From Arminella tubonensis (GTDB taxonomy: Bacteria > Pseudomonadota > Alphaproteobacteria > Rhizobiales > Rhizobiaceae), in the NCBI RefSeq assembly GCF_003240585.1, contig NZ_PCDP01000059.1:186001-250000 (forward strand): DNA of 64,000 nt, written 5' to 3'. Below the pieces are notes generated by a model. It was not told where the DNA came from. It was given only the letters and a program-made list of their open reading frames with translations, and made no database searches. Shown here piece after piece: positions 8,683 to 16,890 of the stretch; within the stretch, counting starts at the first letter, position 1; every line of letters starts with the position of its first letter. A program made the position numbers and the translations under genes.

Positions 8683-9069
8683 TTACATGTCTGCAGCGAT
8701 GGGCTCGTCCGCAAGCGCCCTGTCGGCGGCTTCATAGTGCTGCGGTCGAATGTTGCCACTGACCATAGCGAAGGCTGCAGCAAGGACCGCGACGTCGTCG
8801 GTGTAGCCGATGACGGCAAAAAAATCGGGAATCATGTCAAACGGCATGATGAAATAGGCGAGCGCCGCCAGCAGAATGCCGCGAACGCGCAATGGCGTCT
8901 GCGGATCGAGCGCGCAATAGAAGGCGGCGACCAGATCGCGCGCAAACGGAATGTGCCGGACGGCTTTCCGAAAAGCCGGCCAGAACTTCTTCCGAACCGT
9001 CTTCTCCCGGCTGCCCTGCGTGTCGTCGTCGCCCGGCAGCAGGATCTCGCCAAACTTGATGTCATTCAT
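8683..9069 (-). CDS. DUF1232 (YkvA-like) membrane protein
   Basis: A 128-residue protein of unknown function. The DUF1232 core is near residues 70-105: the segment LAYFIMPFDMIPDFFAVIG followed by YTDDVAVLAAAF, which forms one or two membrane-associated helices with the family's PxDxIPDF motif. The start MNDIKFGEILLPG at 9069 is preferred over a longer frame from 9165, whose extra 32 residues overlap phhB and are not conserved-looking. It lies downstream of phhB on the same strand. Confidence 0.78.
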   Translation of the reverse strand: MNDIKFGEILLPGDDDTQGSREKTVRKKFWPAFRKAVRHIPFARDLVAAFYCALDPQTPLRVRGILLAALAYFIMPFDMIPDFFAVIGYTDDVAVLAAAFAMVSGNIRPQHYEAADRALADEPIAADM

Positions 9070-9161
9070 TCCGGTCGTTCCCGTTAAGTCTGGCCCGCGA
9101 TGCCTGCCTGCGAAAACAGCCATGCCGAACATCTGGAAATATGGAGATTGGCGGCGCCCAT

Positions 9162-9467
9162 TCAACTGGCGCGTCGTGTCGCAGCCTTGTCCATCGCCTT
9201 GGCAAGGCGAAAATCCTGTTCGGTCAATCCGCCTGCATCGTGAGTGGAGAGCGTCACGTCAACGCGGGAATAAACGTTGAACCATTCGGGATGATGATCG
9301 AATTTCTCCGCCGCCAACGCAGCTTCGGTCATGAAGCTGAACGCCTCGACGAAATTACGGAATTTGAAACTTTTCGATATCGAAATCCCATCCGCACCGA
9401 GCTTCCATTCGCTCATGGCCGCGAGGTTTTGGTCGACGACCGCTCTTTCCAATCTTTCGTATTTCAT
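9162..9467 (-). CDS. phhB: 4a-hydroxytetrahydrobiopterin dehydratase (PCD/DCoH)
   Basis: A 101-residue cytoplasmic enzyme that dehydrates 4a-hydroxytetrahydropterin, recycling the cofactor used by aromatic amino acid hydroxylases. It shows the family motif FDHHPEWFNVYSRVDVTL near residues 55-72, containing the catalytic His-His and Pro-Glu-Trp, followed by STHDAGGLTEQDF. The length is normal for the family. No phenylalanine hydroxylase gene is in the window, so the metabolic partner is elsewhere or the enzyme serves molybdopterin-type chemistry, as proposed for some stand-alone members. Confidence 0.93.
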   Translation of the reverse strand: MKYERLERAVVDQNLAAMSEWKLGADGISISKSFKFRNFVEAFSFMTEAALAAEKFDHHPEWFNVYSRVDVTLSTHDAGGLTEQDFRLAKAMDKAATRRAS

Positions 9468-9503
9468 GCGATGGTTCCTTCACTTAAATGACCGAAAGTT
9501 GTC

Positions 9504-9983
9504 ATGGACCGCTTCCAGATCCTGTTTGTCTGCGCCGGCAATATCTGCCGCTCGCCTCTGGCTGAAGGCATATTCAGACATATGGTAATAAACGCGGGAC
9601 GAGCCGCAGAGTTCAACATCGGTTCAGCAGGCACCGGCAGTTGGCATGAGGGTGACGCACCGGACCCGCGTTCCATCTCGATCGCTACCGGCCACGGCAT
9701 CGACATTTCGAGGCAGCGCGCACGACGCGTGACAACCGAAGACTTCGATCGCTTCGACCTGATCCTCGCAATGGATCATGACAATTTGAGGAACCTGCAG
9801 AAAGTTGCGCCTGGCGAAGCGATTGGAAAAATCCACCTCTTCAACAGCTACGCGATGGGAACCGACGAAGACATTCCCGACCCCTACTACGGTGATCGGG
9901 AAGACTTCGAGACGGTCTACACCATGCTCTTGACCGGCTGCAGTTCGTTGCTGGCAGCGGCGGGGAAAGTACGGGCCTCGTGA
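9504..9983 (+). CDS. low-molecular-weight protein-tyrosine phosphatase
   Basis: A 159-residue phosphatase. The catalytic P-loop is at the N-terminus, CAGNICRS with nucleophile Cys10 and Arg16. The general-acid aspartate lies in IPDPYYGD near the C-terminus. In bacteria such enzymes often act on tyrosine kinases of polysaccharide export or, in the ArsC subgroup, on arsenate. The DPYYG loop places this one with the phosphatases. Its last 67 bases overlap the end of convergent thpR. Confidence 0.92.
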   Translation: MDRFQILFVCAGNICRSPLAEGIFRHMVINAGRAAEFNIGSAGTGSWHEGDAPDPRSISIATGHGIDISRQRARRVTTEDFDRFDLILAMDHDNLRNLQKVAPGEAIGKIHLFNSYAMGTDEDIPDPYYGDREDFETVYTMLLTGCSSLLAAAGKVRAS

Positions 9984-10510
9984 AGAGGGAATATCTCTTC
10001 GGTGAGATAAGGCCCGCCGCCAACCGATTCACGCGACGACAGAAGCACGAAGCGTGACGCCGTGAACAGCGACGTCTGGAAGTTACCGCGACCGGAAAGA
10101 TAATGAACAACATCATCGAGCCGCGATGATTTGAGGCGTGCAAGCGTCACGTGCGGCGTGAACTTGCGAGGATCGGAAGGGAGGCCGATACGCTGGCAGA
10201 TGCGCTCGATCTCGCCCTGAAGCGCGAACATATCCGGCGTCGGCGTCACCCCTGCCCACACCGAATGCGGTTTCTTCGACCCGAAGGAACCGATCCCGTC
10301 CAGCCTTATCTGGAACTCCGGCCGGTCGATGCGATCCAGTCGCTCGACAAGCTCGTCAGCGGTGCGTCCGTCGACGTCACCGATAAAGCGCAGGGTGATG
10401 TGGTAATTCTCTACGTCGATCCACCGGGCTCCGGGAAGACCACCGCGCAACAAAGAAAGGCTCATCGCCGCGTTGCGAGGAATTTCGAGGGCGGTAAATA
10501 GTCTCGGCAT
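9917..10510 (-). CDS. thpR: RNA 2',3'-cyclic phosphodiesterase
   Basis: A 197-residue 2H-phosphoesterase. The two catalytic H-x-T motifs are HITLRFIGD near residue 36 and HVTLARL near residue 120. The family hydrolyses 2',3'-cyclic phosphate ends on RNA and can ligate tRNA halves in vitro. The start MPRLFTALEIP at 10510 fits the first beta strand of the fold; an upstream in-frame start at 10543 adds 11 unlikely residues. The 3' end overlaps the phosphatase gene tail to tail. Confidence 0.9.
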   Translation of the reverse strand: MPRLFTALEIPRNAAMSLSLLRGGLPGARWIDVENYHITLRFIGDVDGRTADELVERLDRIDRPEFQIRLDGIGSFGSKKPHSVWAGVTPTPDMFALQGEIERICQRIGLPSDPRKFTPHVTLARLKSSRLDDVVHYLSGRGNFQTSLFTASRFVLLSSRESVGGGPYLTEEIFPLHEARTFPAAASNELQPVKSMV

Positions 10511-10576
10511 GGCGAGATCCCCGAATCTTTTGCAGATAACCACAGCGAATCATGCAATCAAGTCAGGCGCAAGCCC

Positions 10577-11227
10577 CTATTTAAGCTTTGCCCCGATCGT
10601 TCCGATGAAACTTTCGACCACCGGTTGGAGCCGCTGCACCATCACGTCTACTCCTTGCGGATTAGGGTGCATGCCGTCGTCGAGTTGCAGCTTGGCCTGA
10701 GTAGCGACCCCGTCTAGGAAGAAGGGGTAGAGGGTCAGATGGTATTTATCGGCAAGGCGCTTGTAGATCGGATTGAATCTGGCGGCATAGTCGCCACCCA
10801 TATTCGGTGGCGCCAACATCCCTGCAAGCAAAACCGGAATGTTCCGCGCCTGCAGGCGACCGATGATTGCATCGAGATTCCTCTCGCTGTCCTCGGGTGG
10901 AATTCCGCGCAAAGCGTCATTGGCACCGAGCTCGAGGATGACCCCGTCAGTCCCGTCGGGCACCGACCAGTCGACGCGGGAAAGGCCGCCCGAGGTCGTA
11001 TCGCCGGAGACGCCCGCATCCGCAATGACGACATCGAGGCCGTTGGCCTTCAGCGCGGCTTCCAGCTTTGCTGGAAATCCATCGCCCGGCGGCAGCTGGT
11101 ATCCGGCCATCAGGCTATCGCCGAGGCCGACGATCTGGATCGTTCTGGCGCTGACGCTTTCGGCCGTGCCGCCGAAGAACAGGCCGGCGATGACGGCTAT
11201 TTGAAAGGCGACAACTTTAAAACTCAT
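10577..11227 (-). CDS. periplasmic GDSL/SGNH arylesterase (TesA-like)
   Basis: A 216-residue secreted esterase. Residues 1-27 form a signal peptide ending near ESVSARTI. The SGNH blocks follow in order: block I GLGDSLMAGYQLP with the nucleophile serine, block II AGVSGDTTSGG, block III ELGANDALRG with the oxyanion Asn, and block V DDGMHPNPQG with the catalytic Asp and His. This is the TesA-type arylesterase/lysophospholipase layout. The start at 11227 is chosen for the signal peptide. It is divergent from the ABC transporter pair with 74 bases between, the same arrangement seen for tesA next to ybbA-ybbP in enterics. Confidence 0.9.
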   Translation of the reverse strand: MSFKVVAFQIAVIAGLFFGGTAESVSARTIQIVGLGDSLMAGYQLPPGDGFPAKLEAALKANGLDVVIADAGVSGDTTSGGLSRVDWSVPDGTDGVILELGANDALRGIPPEDSERNLDAIIGRLQARNIPVLLAGMLAPPNMGGDYAARFNPIYKRLADKYHLTLYPFFLDGVATQAKLQLDDGMHPNPQGVDVMVQRLQPVVESFIGTIGAKLK

Positions 11228-11301
11228 GATCCATTCCCTAGATTGCTCGAAAGGTCGCGTCGCGCCCCGCATTTTCTCAACGATATATAGGGCGGTTTCC
11301 A

Positions 11302-12012
11302 TTGGCAAAAACCATCATCGAGCTGAAGAACGCCGATTTGACGCTCGGCAATGCCGCAGCTTCCGTGCATGTCCTGAAGGGCATGAACCTGACGATCCTG
11401 GAAGGCGAAGCCGTCGGCATCGTCGGCCCGTCCGGTTCCGGCAAATCGACCCTGCTGATGGTCCTGGCCGGCCTCGAAAAGCTCGACAGCGGCGAGATTA
11501 TTATCCGCGATACGCCGCTTCATAAGCTTAGCGAAGACAAGGTTGCCGATTTCCGCGGCCGCAACATCGGCATAGTCTTCCAATCCTTCCACCTGATCGC
11601 CAACATGACGGCGCTCGAAAACGTCGCCGTCCCGCTCGAGCTGGCGAATGTCAAGGATGCTTTCGACATCGCCCGTCGCGAACTGCAATCCGTCGGCCTC
11701 GGAGAAAGACTGAGCCATTATCCCGGCCAGCTTTCCGGCGGTGAACAGCAACGCGTGGCGATCGCCCGGGCGTTGGCACCTTCGCCCACGCTGCTGATTG
11801 CCGACGAACCCACCGGCAATCTCGACACCGATACCGGCCGGCAGATTGCCGACCTGCTGTTTGCCAAGCAGGCCGAGCGCGGCACGACGCTGCTTCTCGT
11901 CACCCACGATGCCTCGCTCGCATCTCGATGCTCCCGCCAGATTCACGTGCGCTCGGGTGAGATCGAAGCCGACAACGCCGGAATCCGGACCAACAAGGCG
12001 GCAATCGCATGA
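11302..12012 (+). CDS. ABC transporter ATP-binding protein (YbbA/LolD type)
   Basis: A 236-residue ATPase of the MacB/LolD/YbbA subgroup. Walker A is GPSGSGKST near residue 43, the signature LSGGEQQRVAIARAL is near 145, and Walker B LLIADEPTGNLD follows. It starts with TTG at 11302, preceded by GGGCGG; no ATG fits. Its stop overlaps the permease start by 4 bases (ATGA), so the two are translationally coupled. With the divergent TesA-like esterase this reproduces the tesA/ybbA/ybbP neighbourhood. The cargo is unknown; lipids or envelope precursors are the usual guess. Confidence 0.9.
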   Translation: MAKTIIELKNADLTLGNAAASVHVLKGMNLTILEGEAVGIVGPSGSGKSTLLMVLAGLEKLDSGEIIIRDTPLHKLSEDKVADFRGRNIGIVFQSFHLIANMTALENVAVPLELANVKDAFDIARRELQSVGLGERLSHYPGQLSGGEQQRVAIARALAPSPTLLIADEPTGNLDTDTGRQIADLLFAKQAERGTTLLLVTHDASLASRCSRQIHVRSGEIEADNAGIRTNKAAIA

Positions 12013-14555
12013 CGCTTGGCAGCGCCCGCCTGTCGCTTGCATTCCGTCTCGCCCTTCGCGAACTACGCGGCGGCCTGAAGGGTTTCTATATATTTCTCGC
12101 CTGCATCGCCCTTGGCACCGGCGCAATCGCATCAGTGAATTCGGTTTCGCATTCCATCACCGATGCGATCTCGACGCAGGGGCAAACGCTTCTTGCCGGA
12201 GACGTCCGCTTCGAGATCAACAATCGCGAGGCGACGTCGGATGAGCTTTCCTATCTGAGGGGTCTTGGTGCCGTCTCCACCTCCACCGGCTTGCGCTCGA
12301 TGGCTCGCCTGCCCGATGGTTCGGACCAGGCGCTGGTCGAGGTGAAGGCCGTCGATCACGCCTATCCGCTCTACGGAACCTTCGAAGCCGAACCGAACGA
12401 GCCGCTTGGCAATCTGCTGGCTGCACGAGACGGAAGCTACGGCGCGGTGGTAGCGCCATTGCTGCTCGAGCGCATGAAGCTTGCGATCGGGAGCCAGCTT
12501 CTCCTCGGCAACGTCAAGCTTCGGATTACCGGGACGATCAAGAACGAACCGGATGCGATTTCCGAAGGTTTCGGCTTCGCACCCCGCCTCCTGACCAGCA
12601 ACGAAGCGCTCGCCGCATCCGGGCTGATCCAGACGGGGAGCCTGGTCGAACACGTCTACAAGATCCGGATGGATGATCCCTCATCTGGCATCAAGGACAT
12701 CGCCGACCGTTCCAACAAGGCCTTTCCTTCCGCAGGCTGGTCGATCCGCACCAGCGACAAGGCCGCGCCCTCGTTGGCGGACAACATCACCCGCTTCTCG
12801 CAATTCCTGACCCTCGTCGGCCTGACGGCGCTGATCGTCGGTGGCGTTGGCGTCGCAAACGCCGTGCGCGCCTTCCTGGATTCCAAACGGACGACGATCG
12901 CCACCTTCAAATGCCTTGGCGCTCCGGCTTTCGTCGTCGTGATGATCTACCTGATCCAGATCGCCCTGATCGCGCTGGCGGGCATCGTCGCAGGTCTGGT
13001 CCTCGGTGCCATTGCGCCGATCTTCGCGGCGCAATTCATGGCGAGGTTCCTGCCGGTTTCAACCGATCCGACGATCTATCCGGGTGCCCTCTCGCTTGCC
13101 GCGCTCTTCGGCCTGCTGACCACGTTCGCCTTCGCAATTCTGCCACTGGGCCACGCCCGCGAGGTGCCTGCGACCGCCCTCTTCCGCGAACAGGGTTTCG
13201 AAACCCGGAAGCTGCCGTCCTGGCCCTATATCGTAGCCGCCGGGTTGTTGATGTCAGCACTTGCCGGCCTGGCGATCGCCACCGCCTATGACCGCTTCAT
13301 CGCCATCGTCTTCGTCGCAGCCATCGCGATTGCCTTCGTCGTATTGCGCGGTGTCGCCGCGCTCGTCTCCTGGCTTGCCAAACGCAGTCCGCGCGTTCGT
13401 TCGCCGGCGCTGCGGCTGGCGATCGGCAACATTCACCGTCCGGGATCGCTCACCGCCTCCGTCGTCCTGTCGCTCGGCCTCGGCCTTGCCCTCTTGGTGA
13501 CGCTGACGCTCATCGACGGCAACATGCGGCGCGAATTGACCGGACACATGGCCGAGCAGGCGCCAAATTTCTTCTTCGTCGATATCCAGGGGTCCGAACT
13601 CGACGGGTTCCGCACTGTCGTCAGGCAGCAGGTGCCGGACGGCAAGCTCGTCGAGGTTCCGATGCTGCGCGGCCGGATTGTCGCCTTCAACGGCGAGGAT
13701 GTGACCAAGCGCAAGGTGCCGCCGGCGGGCCAATGGGTTCTCCGCGGCGACCGCGGCATCACCTATGCCGAGACGCCGCCGGAGAACGCGGCGATCACCG
13801 AGGGCAAGTGGTGGGACAAGGAATATATCGGCGAGCCTTTGGTTTCCTTTTCCGACGAGGAGGGCAAGGCGCTGGGCCTGAAGCTCGGGGATAGCGTCAC
13901 GGTCAACGTGCTTGGCCGCAACATTACCGCCAGGATTGCCAATTTCCGCAAGATCGAATGGCAGTCCCTGTCGATCAACTTCGTGATGATCTTCACCCCG
14001 AACACCTTCAAGGGCGCTCCCCACGCCTGGCTCGCGACGCTGACCGACCCGGCGGCAACCTCGCAGCAGGAAGCGTCGATCTTGCGAAGCGTCACCAACG
14101 CATACCCGACGATCACCAGCGTCCGCGTCAAGGACGCATTGGATATGCTCAATACTCTGGTGGGCCAACTTGCGACGGCGATCCGGGCGGCAGCCTCGAT
14201 TGCGCTGATTGCCTCGGTGCTGGTTCTGGCAGGGGCGCTTGCCGCTGGAAACAGGGCGCGCACGCATGATGCCGTGGTGCTGAAGACGCTGGGGGCGACG
14301 AGAGCAATGCTGATCCGTGCCTTCAGCTATGAATATCTGATCCTCGGCGTGGCGACGGCCATTTTCGCGCTTCTCGCGGGGTCGGTTGCCGCCTGGTACG
14401 TTGTCAGCCGCATCATGCATCTGCCCTCCGCGTTCCTGCCTGACGTCGCGATTTCGACCATCCTTATCGCCCTCGTACTGACGGTCGGCATCGGTTTGAT
14501 GGGCACATGGCGGATCCTCGGGCAGAAAGCTGCACCGGTATTGCGCGAGCTTTGA
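12009..14555 (+). CDS. FtsX-like ABC transporter permease (YbbP type)
   Basis: An 848-residue membrane protein with duplicated FtsX domains. A helix at about residues 25-45 precedes a large periplasmic MacB-like domain (about 50-250). Helices cluster at about 265-420, with a further hydrophobic stretch to about 500, a second periplasmic domain occupies about 500-710, and terminal helices lie at 720-845. This is the 10-helix architecture of YbbP/LolC-like mechanotransmission exporters. It overlaps the ATPase gene by 4 bases. No accessory membrane-fusion protein is nearby. The substrate is unknown. Confidence 0.9.
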   Translation: MTLGSARLSLAFRLALRELRGGLKGFYIFLACIALGTGAIASVNSVSHSITDAISTQGQTLLAGDVRFEINNREATSDELSYLRGLGAVSTSTGLRSMARLPDGSDQALVEVKAVDHAYPLYGTFEAEPNEPLGNLLAARDGSYGAVVAPLLLERMKLAIGSQLLLGNVKLRITGTIKNEPDAISEGFGFAPRLLTSNEALAASGLIQTGSLVEHVYKIRMDDPSSGIKDIADRSNKAFPSAGWSIRTSDKAAPSLADNITRFSQFLTLVGLTALIVGGVGVANAVRAFLDSKRTTIATFKCLGAPAFVVVMIYLIQIALIALAGIVAGLVLGAIAPIFAAQFMARFLPVSTDPTIYPGALSLAALFGLLTTFAFAILPLGHAREVPATALFREQGFETRKLPSWPYIVAAGLLMSALAGLAIATAYDRFIAIVFVAAIAIAFVVLRGVAALVSWLAKRSPRVRSPALRLAIGNIHRPGSLTASVVLSLGLGLALLVTLTLIDGNMRRELTGHMAEQAPNFFFVDIQGSELDGFRTVVRQQVPDGKLVEVPMLRGRIVAFNGEDVTKRKVPPAGQWVLRGDRGITYAETPPENAAITEGKWWDKEYIGEPLVSFSDEEGKALGLKLGDSVTVNVLGRNITARIANFRKIEWQSLSINFVMIFTPNTFKGAPHAWLATLTDPAATSQQEASILRSVTNAYPTITSVRVKDALDMLNTLVGQLATAIRAAASIALIASVLVLAGALAAGNRARTHDAVVLKTLGATRAMLIRAFSYEYLILGVATAIFALLAGSVAAWYVVSRIMHLPSAFLPDVAISTILIALVLTVGIGLMGTWRILGQKAAPVLREL

Positions 14556-14632
14556 GCAACCTGGGATCGTTAACCCAAGCGGGAAATTGGTCTATGTTAC
14601 ACCGATTTAACCCGTTTCAGGATCGCTAGGCA

Positions 14633-14661
14633 CTTGTACGCGACACGCGAAAGCCTCATAT
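14633..14661 (+). promoter_or_regulatory. candidate sigma-70 promoter of the BI-1 gene
   Basis: CTTGTA at 14633-14638 and TCATAT at 14656-14661 are spaced by exactly 17 bases. This is close to the rhizobial housekeeping consensus CTTGAC-N17-CTATAT. It would start transcription near 14668 and give a leader of about 83 bases. Confidence 0.45.
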
Positions 14662-14667
14662 TCTTGT

Positions 14668-14750
14668 CAGGCATGCTGGAGCTTCGCAGCGGCGCCCGGG
14701 ACGACAAGCGCCCGACACCGTCATAACATCGGAGCTTAAAAGAGGAAAAC
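14668..14750 (+). ncRNA. candidate structured leader of the BI-1 gene (possible ybhL-leader element)
   Basis: The leader expected from the promoter above contains a small hairpin (GCTG at 14675-14678 pairing with CAGC at 14687-14690), a direct repeat of GCGCCCG (14692-14698 and 14708-14714) and a CGGG-N10-CCCG hairpin (14697-14714). A conserved RNA motif called the ybhL leader is known upstream of BI-1/YbhL-type genes in alphaproteobacteria, and the gene downstream is of that family. I infer the identity from context and have not matched the consensus. Confidence 0.35.
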
Positions 14751-15491
14751 ATGGCTGACTTTCGTAATTTCCCCAATCGGGCAGCGGGCGCACAGTCCGG
14801 TGCGATGATAGATGAAGGCCTTCGCGCTTACATGCTGAAGGTCTACAACCTGATGGCGCTGGGTCTGGCGATCACGGGTGTTGCCGCCTATCTCGCTTTC
14901 ACATTCGCAGTATCCAATGGACAGCTGACCGCATTCGGCCAGGCGATCTACACGAGCCCCCTCCGCTGGGTCGTTATCTTCGCTCCGGTGGCGCTGGTAT
15001 TCTTCCTGAGCTTCCGCATCAACACCATGAGCGTGTCGGCCGCACAGGCAACGTTCTGGGCCTACGCGGCGCTGGTCGGGCTATCCTTGTCGTCGATCTT
15101 CCTGATCTATACCGGGCAGAGCGTCGTTCAGACCTTCTTCGTGACGGCTGCTGCCTTCGGTGGTCTTTCGCTTTACGGCTACACCACCAAGCGTAGCCTG
15201 TCGGCGATGGGCTCATTCCTGATCATGGGCGTGTTCGGCATCATCATCGCGTCGATCGTCAACATCTTCCTGCAGTCATCTGCGCTTCAGTTCGCGATCT
15301 CGGTAATCGGCGTACTGGCCTTCGCAGGCCTCACCGCCTACGACACGCAGCGCATCAAGGAAATGTACTTCGAAGCCGACGACGTGGCTGTTGCTGGTCG
15401 CAAGGCGATCATGGGCGCTTTGACCCTCTACCTCGACTTCATCAACCTGTTCATGTTCCTGTTGCAGCTCATGGGCAGCCGCCAGCGCTAA
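14751..15491 (+). CDS. Bax inhibitor-1/YccA-YbhL family membrane protein
   Basis: A 246-residue integral membrane protein with seven predicted helices from about residue 28 onward and a short soluble N-terminus. The family motif near the end, AYDTQRIKEMYF followed by LTLYLDFINLFMFLL, matches BI-1 proteins including their conserved di-aspartate-type pore region. Bacterial members behave as pH-sensitive calcium-leak channels or interact with the FtsH protease. AGAGG precedes the ATG. It is transcribed alone and has a strong terminator. Confidence 0.92.
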   Translation: MADFRNFPNRAAGAQSGAMIDEGLRAYMLKVYNLMALGLAITGVAAYLAFTFAVSNGQLTAFGQAIYTSPLRWVVIFAPVALVFFLSFRINTMSVSAAQATFWAYAALVGLSLSSIFLIYTGQSVVQTFFVTAAAFGGLSLYGYTTKRSLSAMGSFLIMGVFGIIIASIVNIFLQSSALQFAISVIGVLAFAGLTAYDTQRIKEMYFEADDVAVAGRKAIMGALTLYLDFINLFMFLLQLMGSRQR

Positions 15492-15512
15492 GCGCTGTGG
15501 AATGAGTATCGA

Positions 15513-15537
15513 AAAGGCGGCTTCGGCCGCCTTTTTT
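15513..15537 (+). terminator. rho-independent terminator after the BI-1 gene
   Basis: Perfect 9-bp stem AAAGGCGGC-TTCG-GCCGCCTTT (15513-15534) with a UUCG-type tetraloop and a following T run. It lies 22 bases past the stop. Confidence 0.95.
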
Positions 15538-15607
15538 GTTGCCATGAAATCGAATCCGGTGATTGTCTGGAGCCTGTCCCGAGATCACACGAGATGGCTC
15601 CCTTTCC

Positions 15608-16165
15608 ATGAATTTTCGCCTTCGCGACGCCACCGTTGCAGACCTGCCCGCTATCACCGCCATATATCGCGAACAGGTTCTGAACGGCACGGCGAGCTAT
15701 GAAATAGTTCCTCCGACCGAAAGCGAAATGGCCGAGCGGCTGGCCTCCGTCCTTCAGAAGGGCTATCCCTATCTCGCGGTAAGCGAGGAAGGCGGCAAAC
15801 TCCTGGGCTATGCCTATGCATCTGCCTTTCGCACCCGGCCCGCCTATCGCTGGATGGTCGAGGATTCAATCTACCTGGCACAGGAAGCGCGGGGCCAGGG
15901 CATCGGAAAACTGCTTCTCGCCGAGCTTGTCGAACGCTGCACCAGCCCCGGTTTCCGCCAGATGATTGCGGTGATTGGCGGAGCGCAGCCGGCTTCGATC
16001 TCGCTGCACAAGCGGGCGGGCTTTTCTGAAACCGGGTTGCTGATCGGGGCGGGCTACAAACACGGCCGCTGGCTTGACACCATGCTGATGCAGAGGGCAC
16101 TTGGCGACGGCAACCAAAGCCAACCCGACATTTCGAGCTACCCGGGAACGCTGTTCAGCGAATAG
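15608..16165 (+). CDS. GNAT-family N-acetyltransferase (phosphinothricin acetyltransferase-like)
   Basis: A 185-residue acetyltransferase. The fold order is visible: LRDATVADLPAITAIYREQV at the start, the acetyl-CoA loop QEARGQGIGKLLL near residues 96-108, then IGGAQPASISLHKRAGF, which is characteristic of the PAT/MnaT branch acting on methionine sulfone or phosphinothricin-like amines. The start at 15608 begins the first beta strand; the 15-residue longer version is not conserved-looking. It lies downstream of a strong terminator, so it needs its own promoter. It converges with the DUF2794 gene. Confidence 0.85.
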   Translation: MNFRLRDATVADLPAITAIYREQVLNGTASYEIVPPTESEMAERLASVLQKGYPYLAVSEEGGKLLGYAYASAFRTRPAYRWMVEDSIYLAQEARGQGIGKLLLAELVERCTSPGFRQMIAVIGGAQPASISLHKRAGFSETGLLIGAGYKHGRWLDTMLMQRALGDGNQSQPDISSYPGTLFSE

Positions 16166-16174
16166 ATCAGCTTG

Positions 16175-16576
16175 CTATTTCTCGACAAGCTTCAGGCTCT
16201 TGTCGAATATCTTCAGCACCTGCCGCAGGTCATGTCCGCGCTTGAGGATGGTGCCGTGGGTATTGATTACCGAATAGGCGCCCTGTTTGGCGGCGAGCTT
16301 CGGGTTCTTCTCGATGCGAAACAGCGGCATTTCGCCGGATCGCTTGAAGACGGAAAACACTGCTTTTTCAATCATATGGTCGATAGCGTAGTCGCGCCAT
16401 TCGTTCTCGCCGACCATTCGGCCATAAATCCAGAGGATGGCATCGAGCTCGCGGCGATGGAACGTCACCGGAAGCGGATCCTTGCTCTGCTTGTATTCCC
16501 TGAGATCGACAACAACGGAGGAATCGCTATCGACATTACGGCTTTCGCCATGTCGCAAATCCGGTTGATCAGTCAT
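16175..16576 (-). CDS. DUF2794 domain protein
   Basis: A 133-residue cytoplasmic protein of a family I know only from Rhizobiales and relatives. The conserved core lies between about residues 38 and 95 (FHRRELDAILWIYGRMV, EWRDYAIDHM, AVFSVFKR, LFRIEKNPKL). There is no signal peptide or membrane segment. The first 25 residues are polar and variable. Function is unknown. It converges with the acetyltransferase gene, 9 bases apart. Confidence 0.85.
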   Translation of the reverse strand: MTDQPDLRHGESRNVDSDSSVVVDLREYKQSKDPLPVTFHRRELDAILWIYGRMVGENEWRDYAIDHMIEKAVFSVFKRSGEMPLFRIEKNPKLAAKQGAYSVINTHGTILKRGHDLRQVLKIFDKSLKLVEK

Positions 16577-16890
16577 CTAGCTCCCAAGGCTCCGCTCGTG
16601 ACAGGAGAATGACAGTTTGCCTCAGCCGCATCAAATTGCAAGGCCGCCATGCCCGCGAGCGCATTCGCCGCAGAGATATTGACGAGGCAAGGTTTCTTGC
16701 CCACGCCCCATTTCAGTCAAAACAGCGCCTCATTTTAGGAAGAATTAATATACACCCTTTGGCGCCAGCGCGCCAAAATGGCCCGGCGTGGCGCATCGGC
16801 CTAACCCCAGCCCCGAATGTGTCTTTGCCGGGCCGCCTTCTCAAAAGACATCGATCTACTCGAAATTCTGTTGCGAAAGCGTCGGGATAT
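16577..16890. promoter_or_regulatory. gap upstream of the DUF2794 gene with an 8-bp dyad
   Basis: No coding frame is credible in these 314 bases. They hold a perfect inverted repeat TTTGGCGC-N4-GCGCCAAA (16758-16777). On the minus strand it directly precedes a TATATTAAT stretch (around 16746-16754) that could be a -10 element for the DUF2794 gene. An operator is more likely than a terminator because no T run follows. Confidence 0.35.

Noticed and set aside
8635..9087. A frame starting ATGAGTGAT overlapping the ECF sigma stop, in the position of an anti-sigma gene
   Set aside because: Its translation has no zinc-binding HxxxCxxC motif or ChrR likeness; it is the mirror of the DUF1232 gene.
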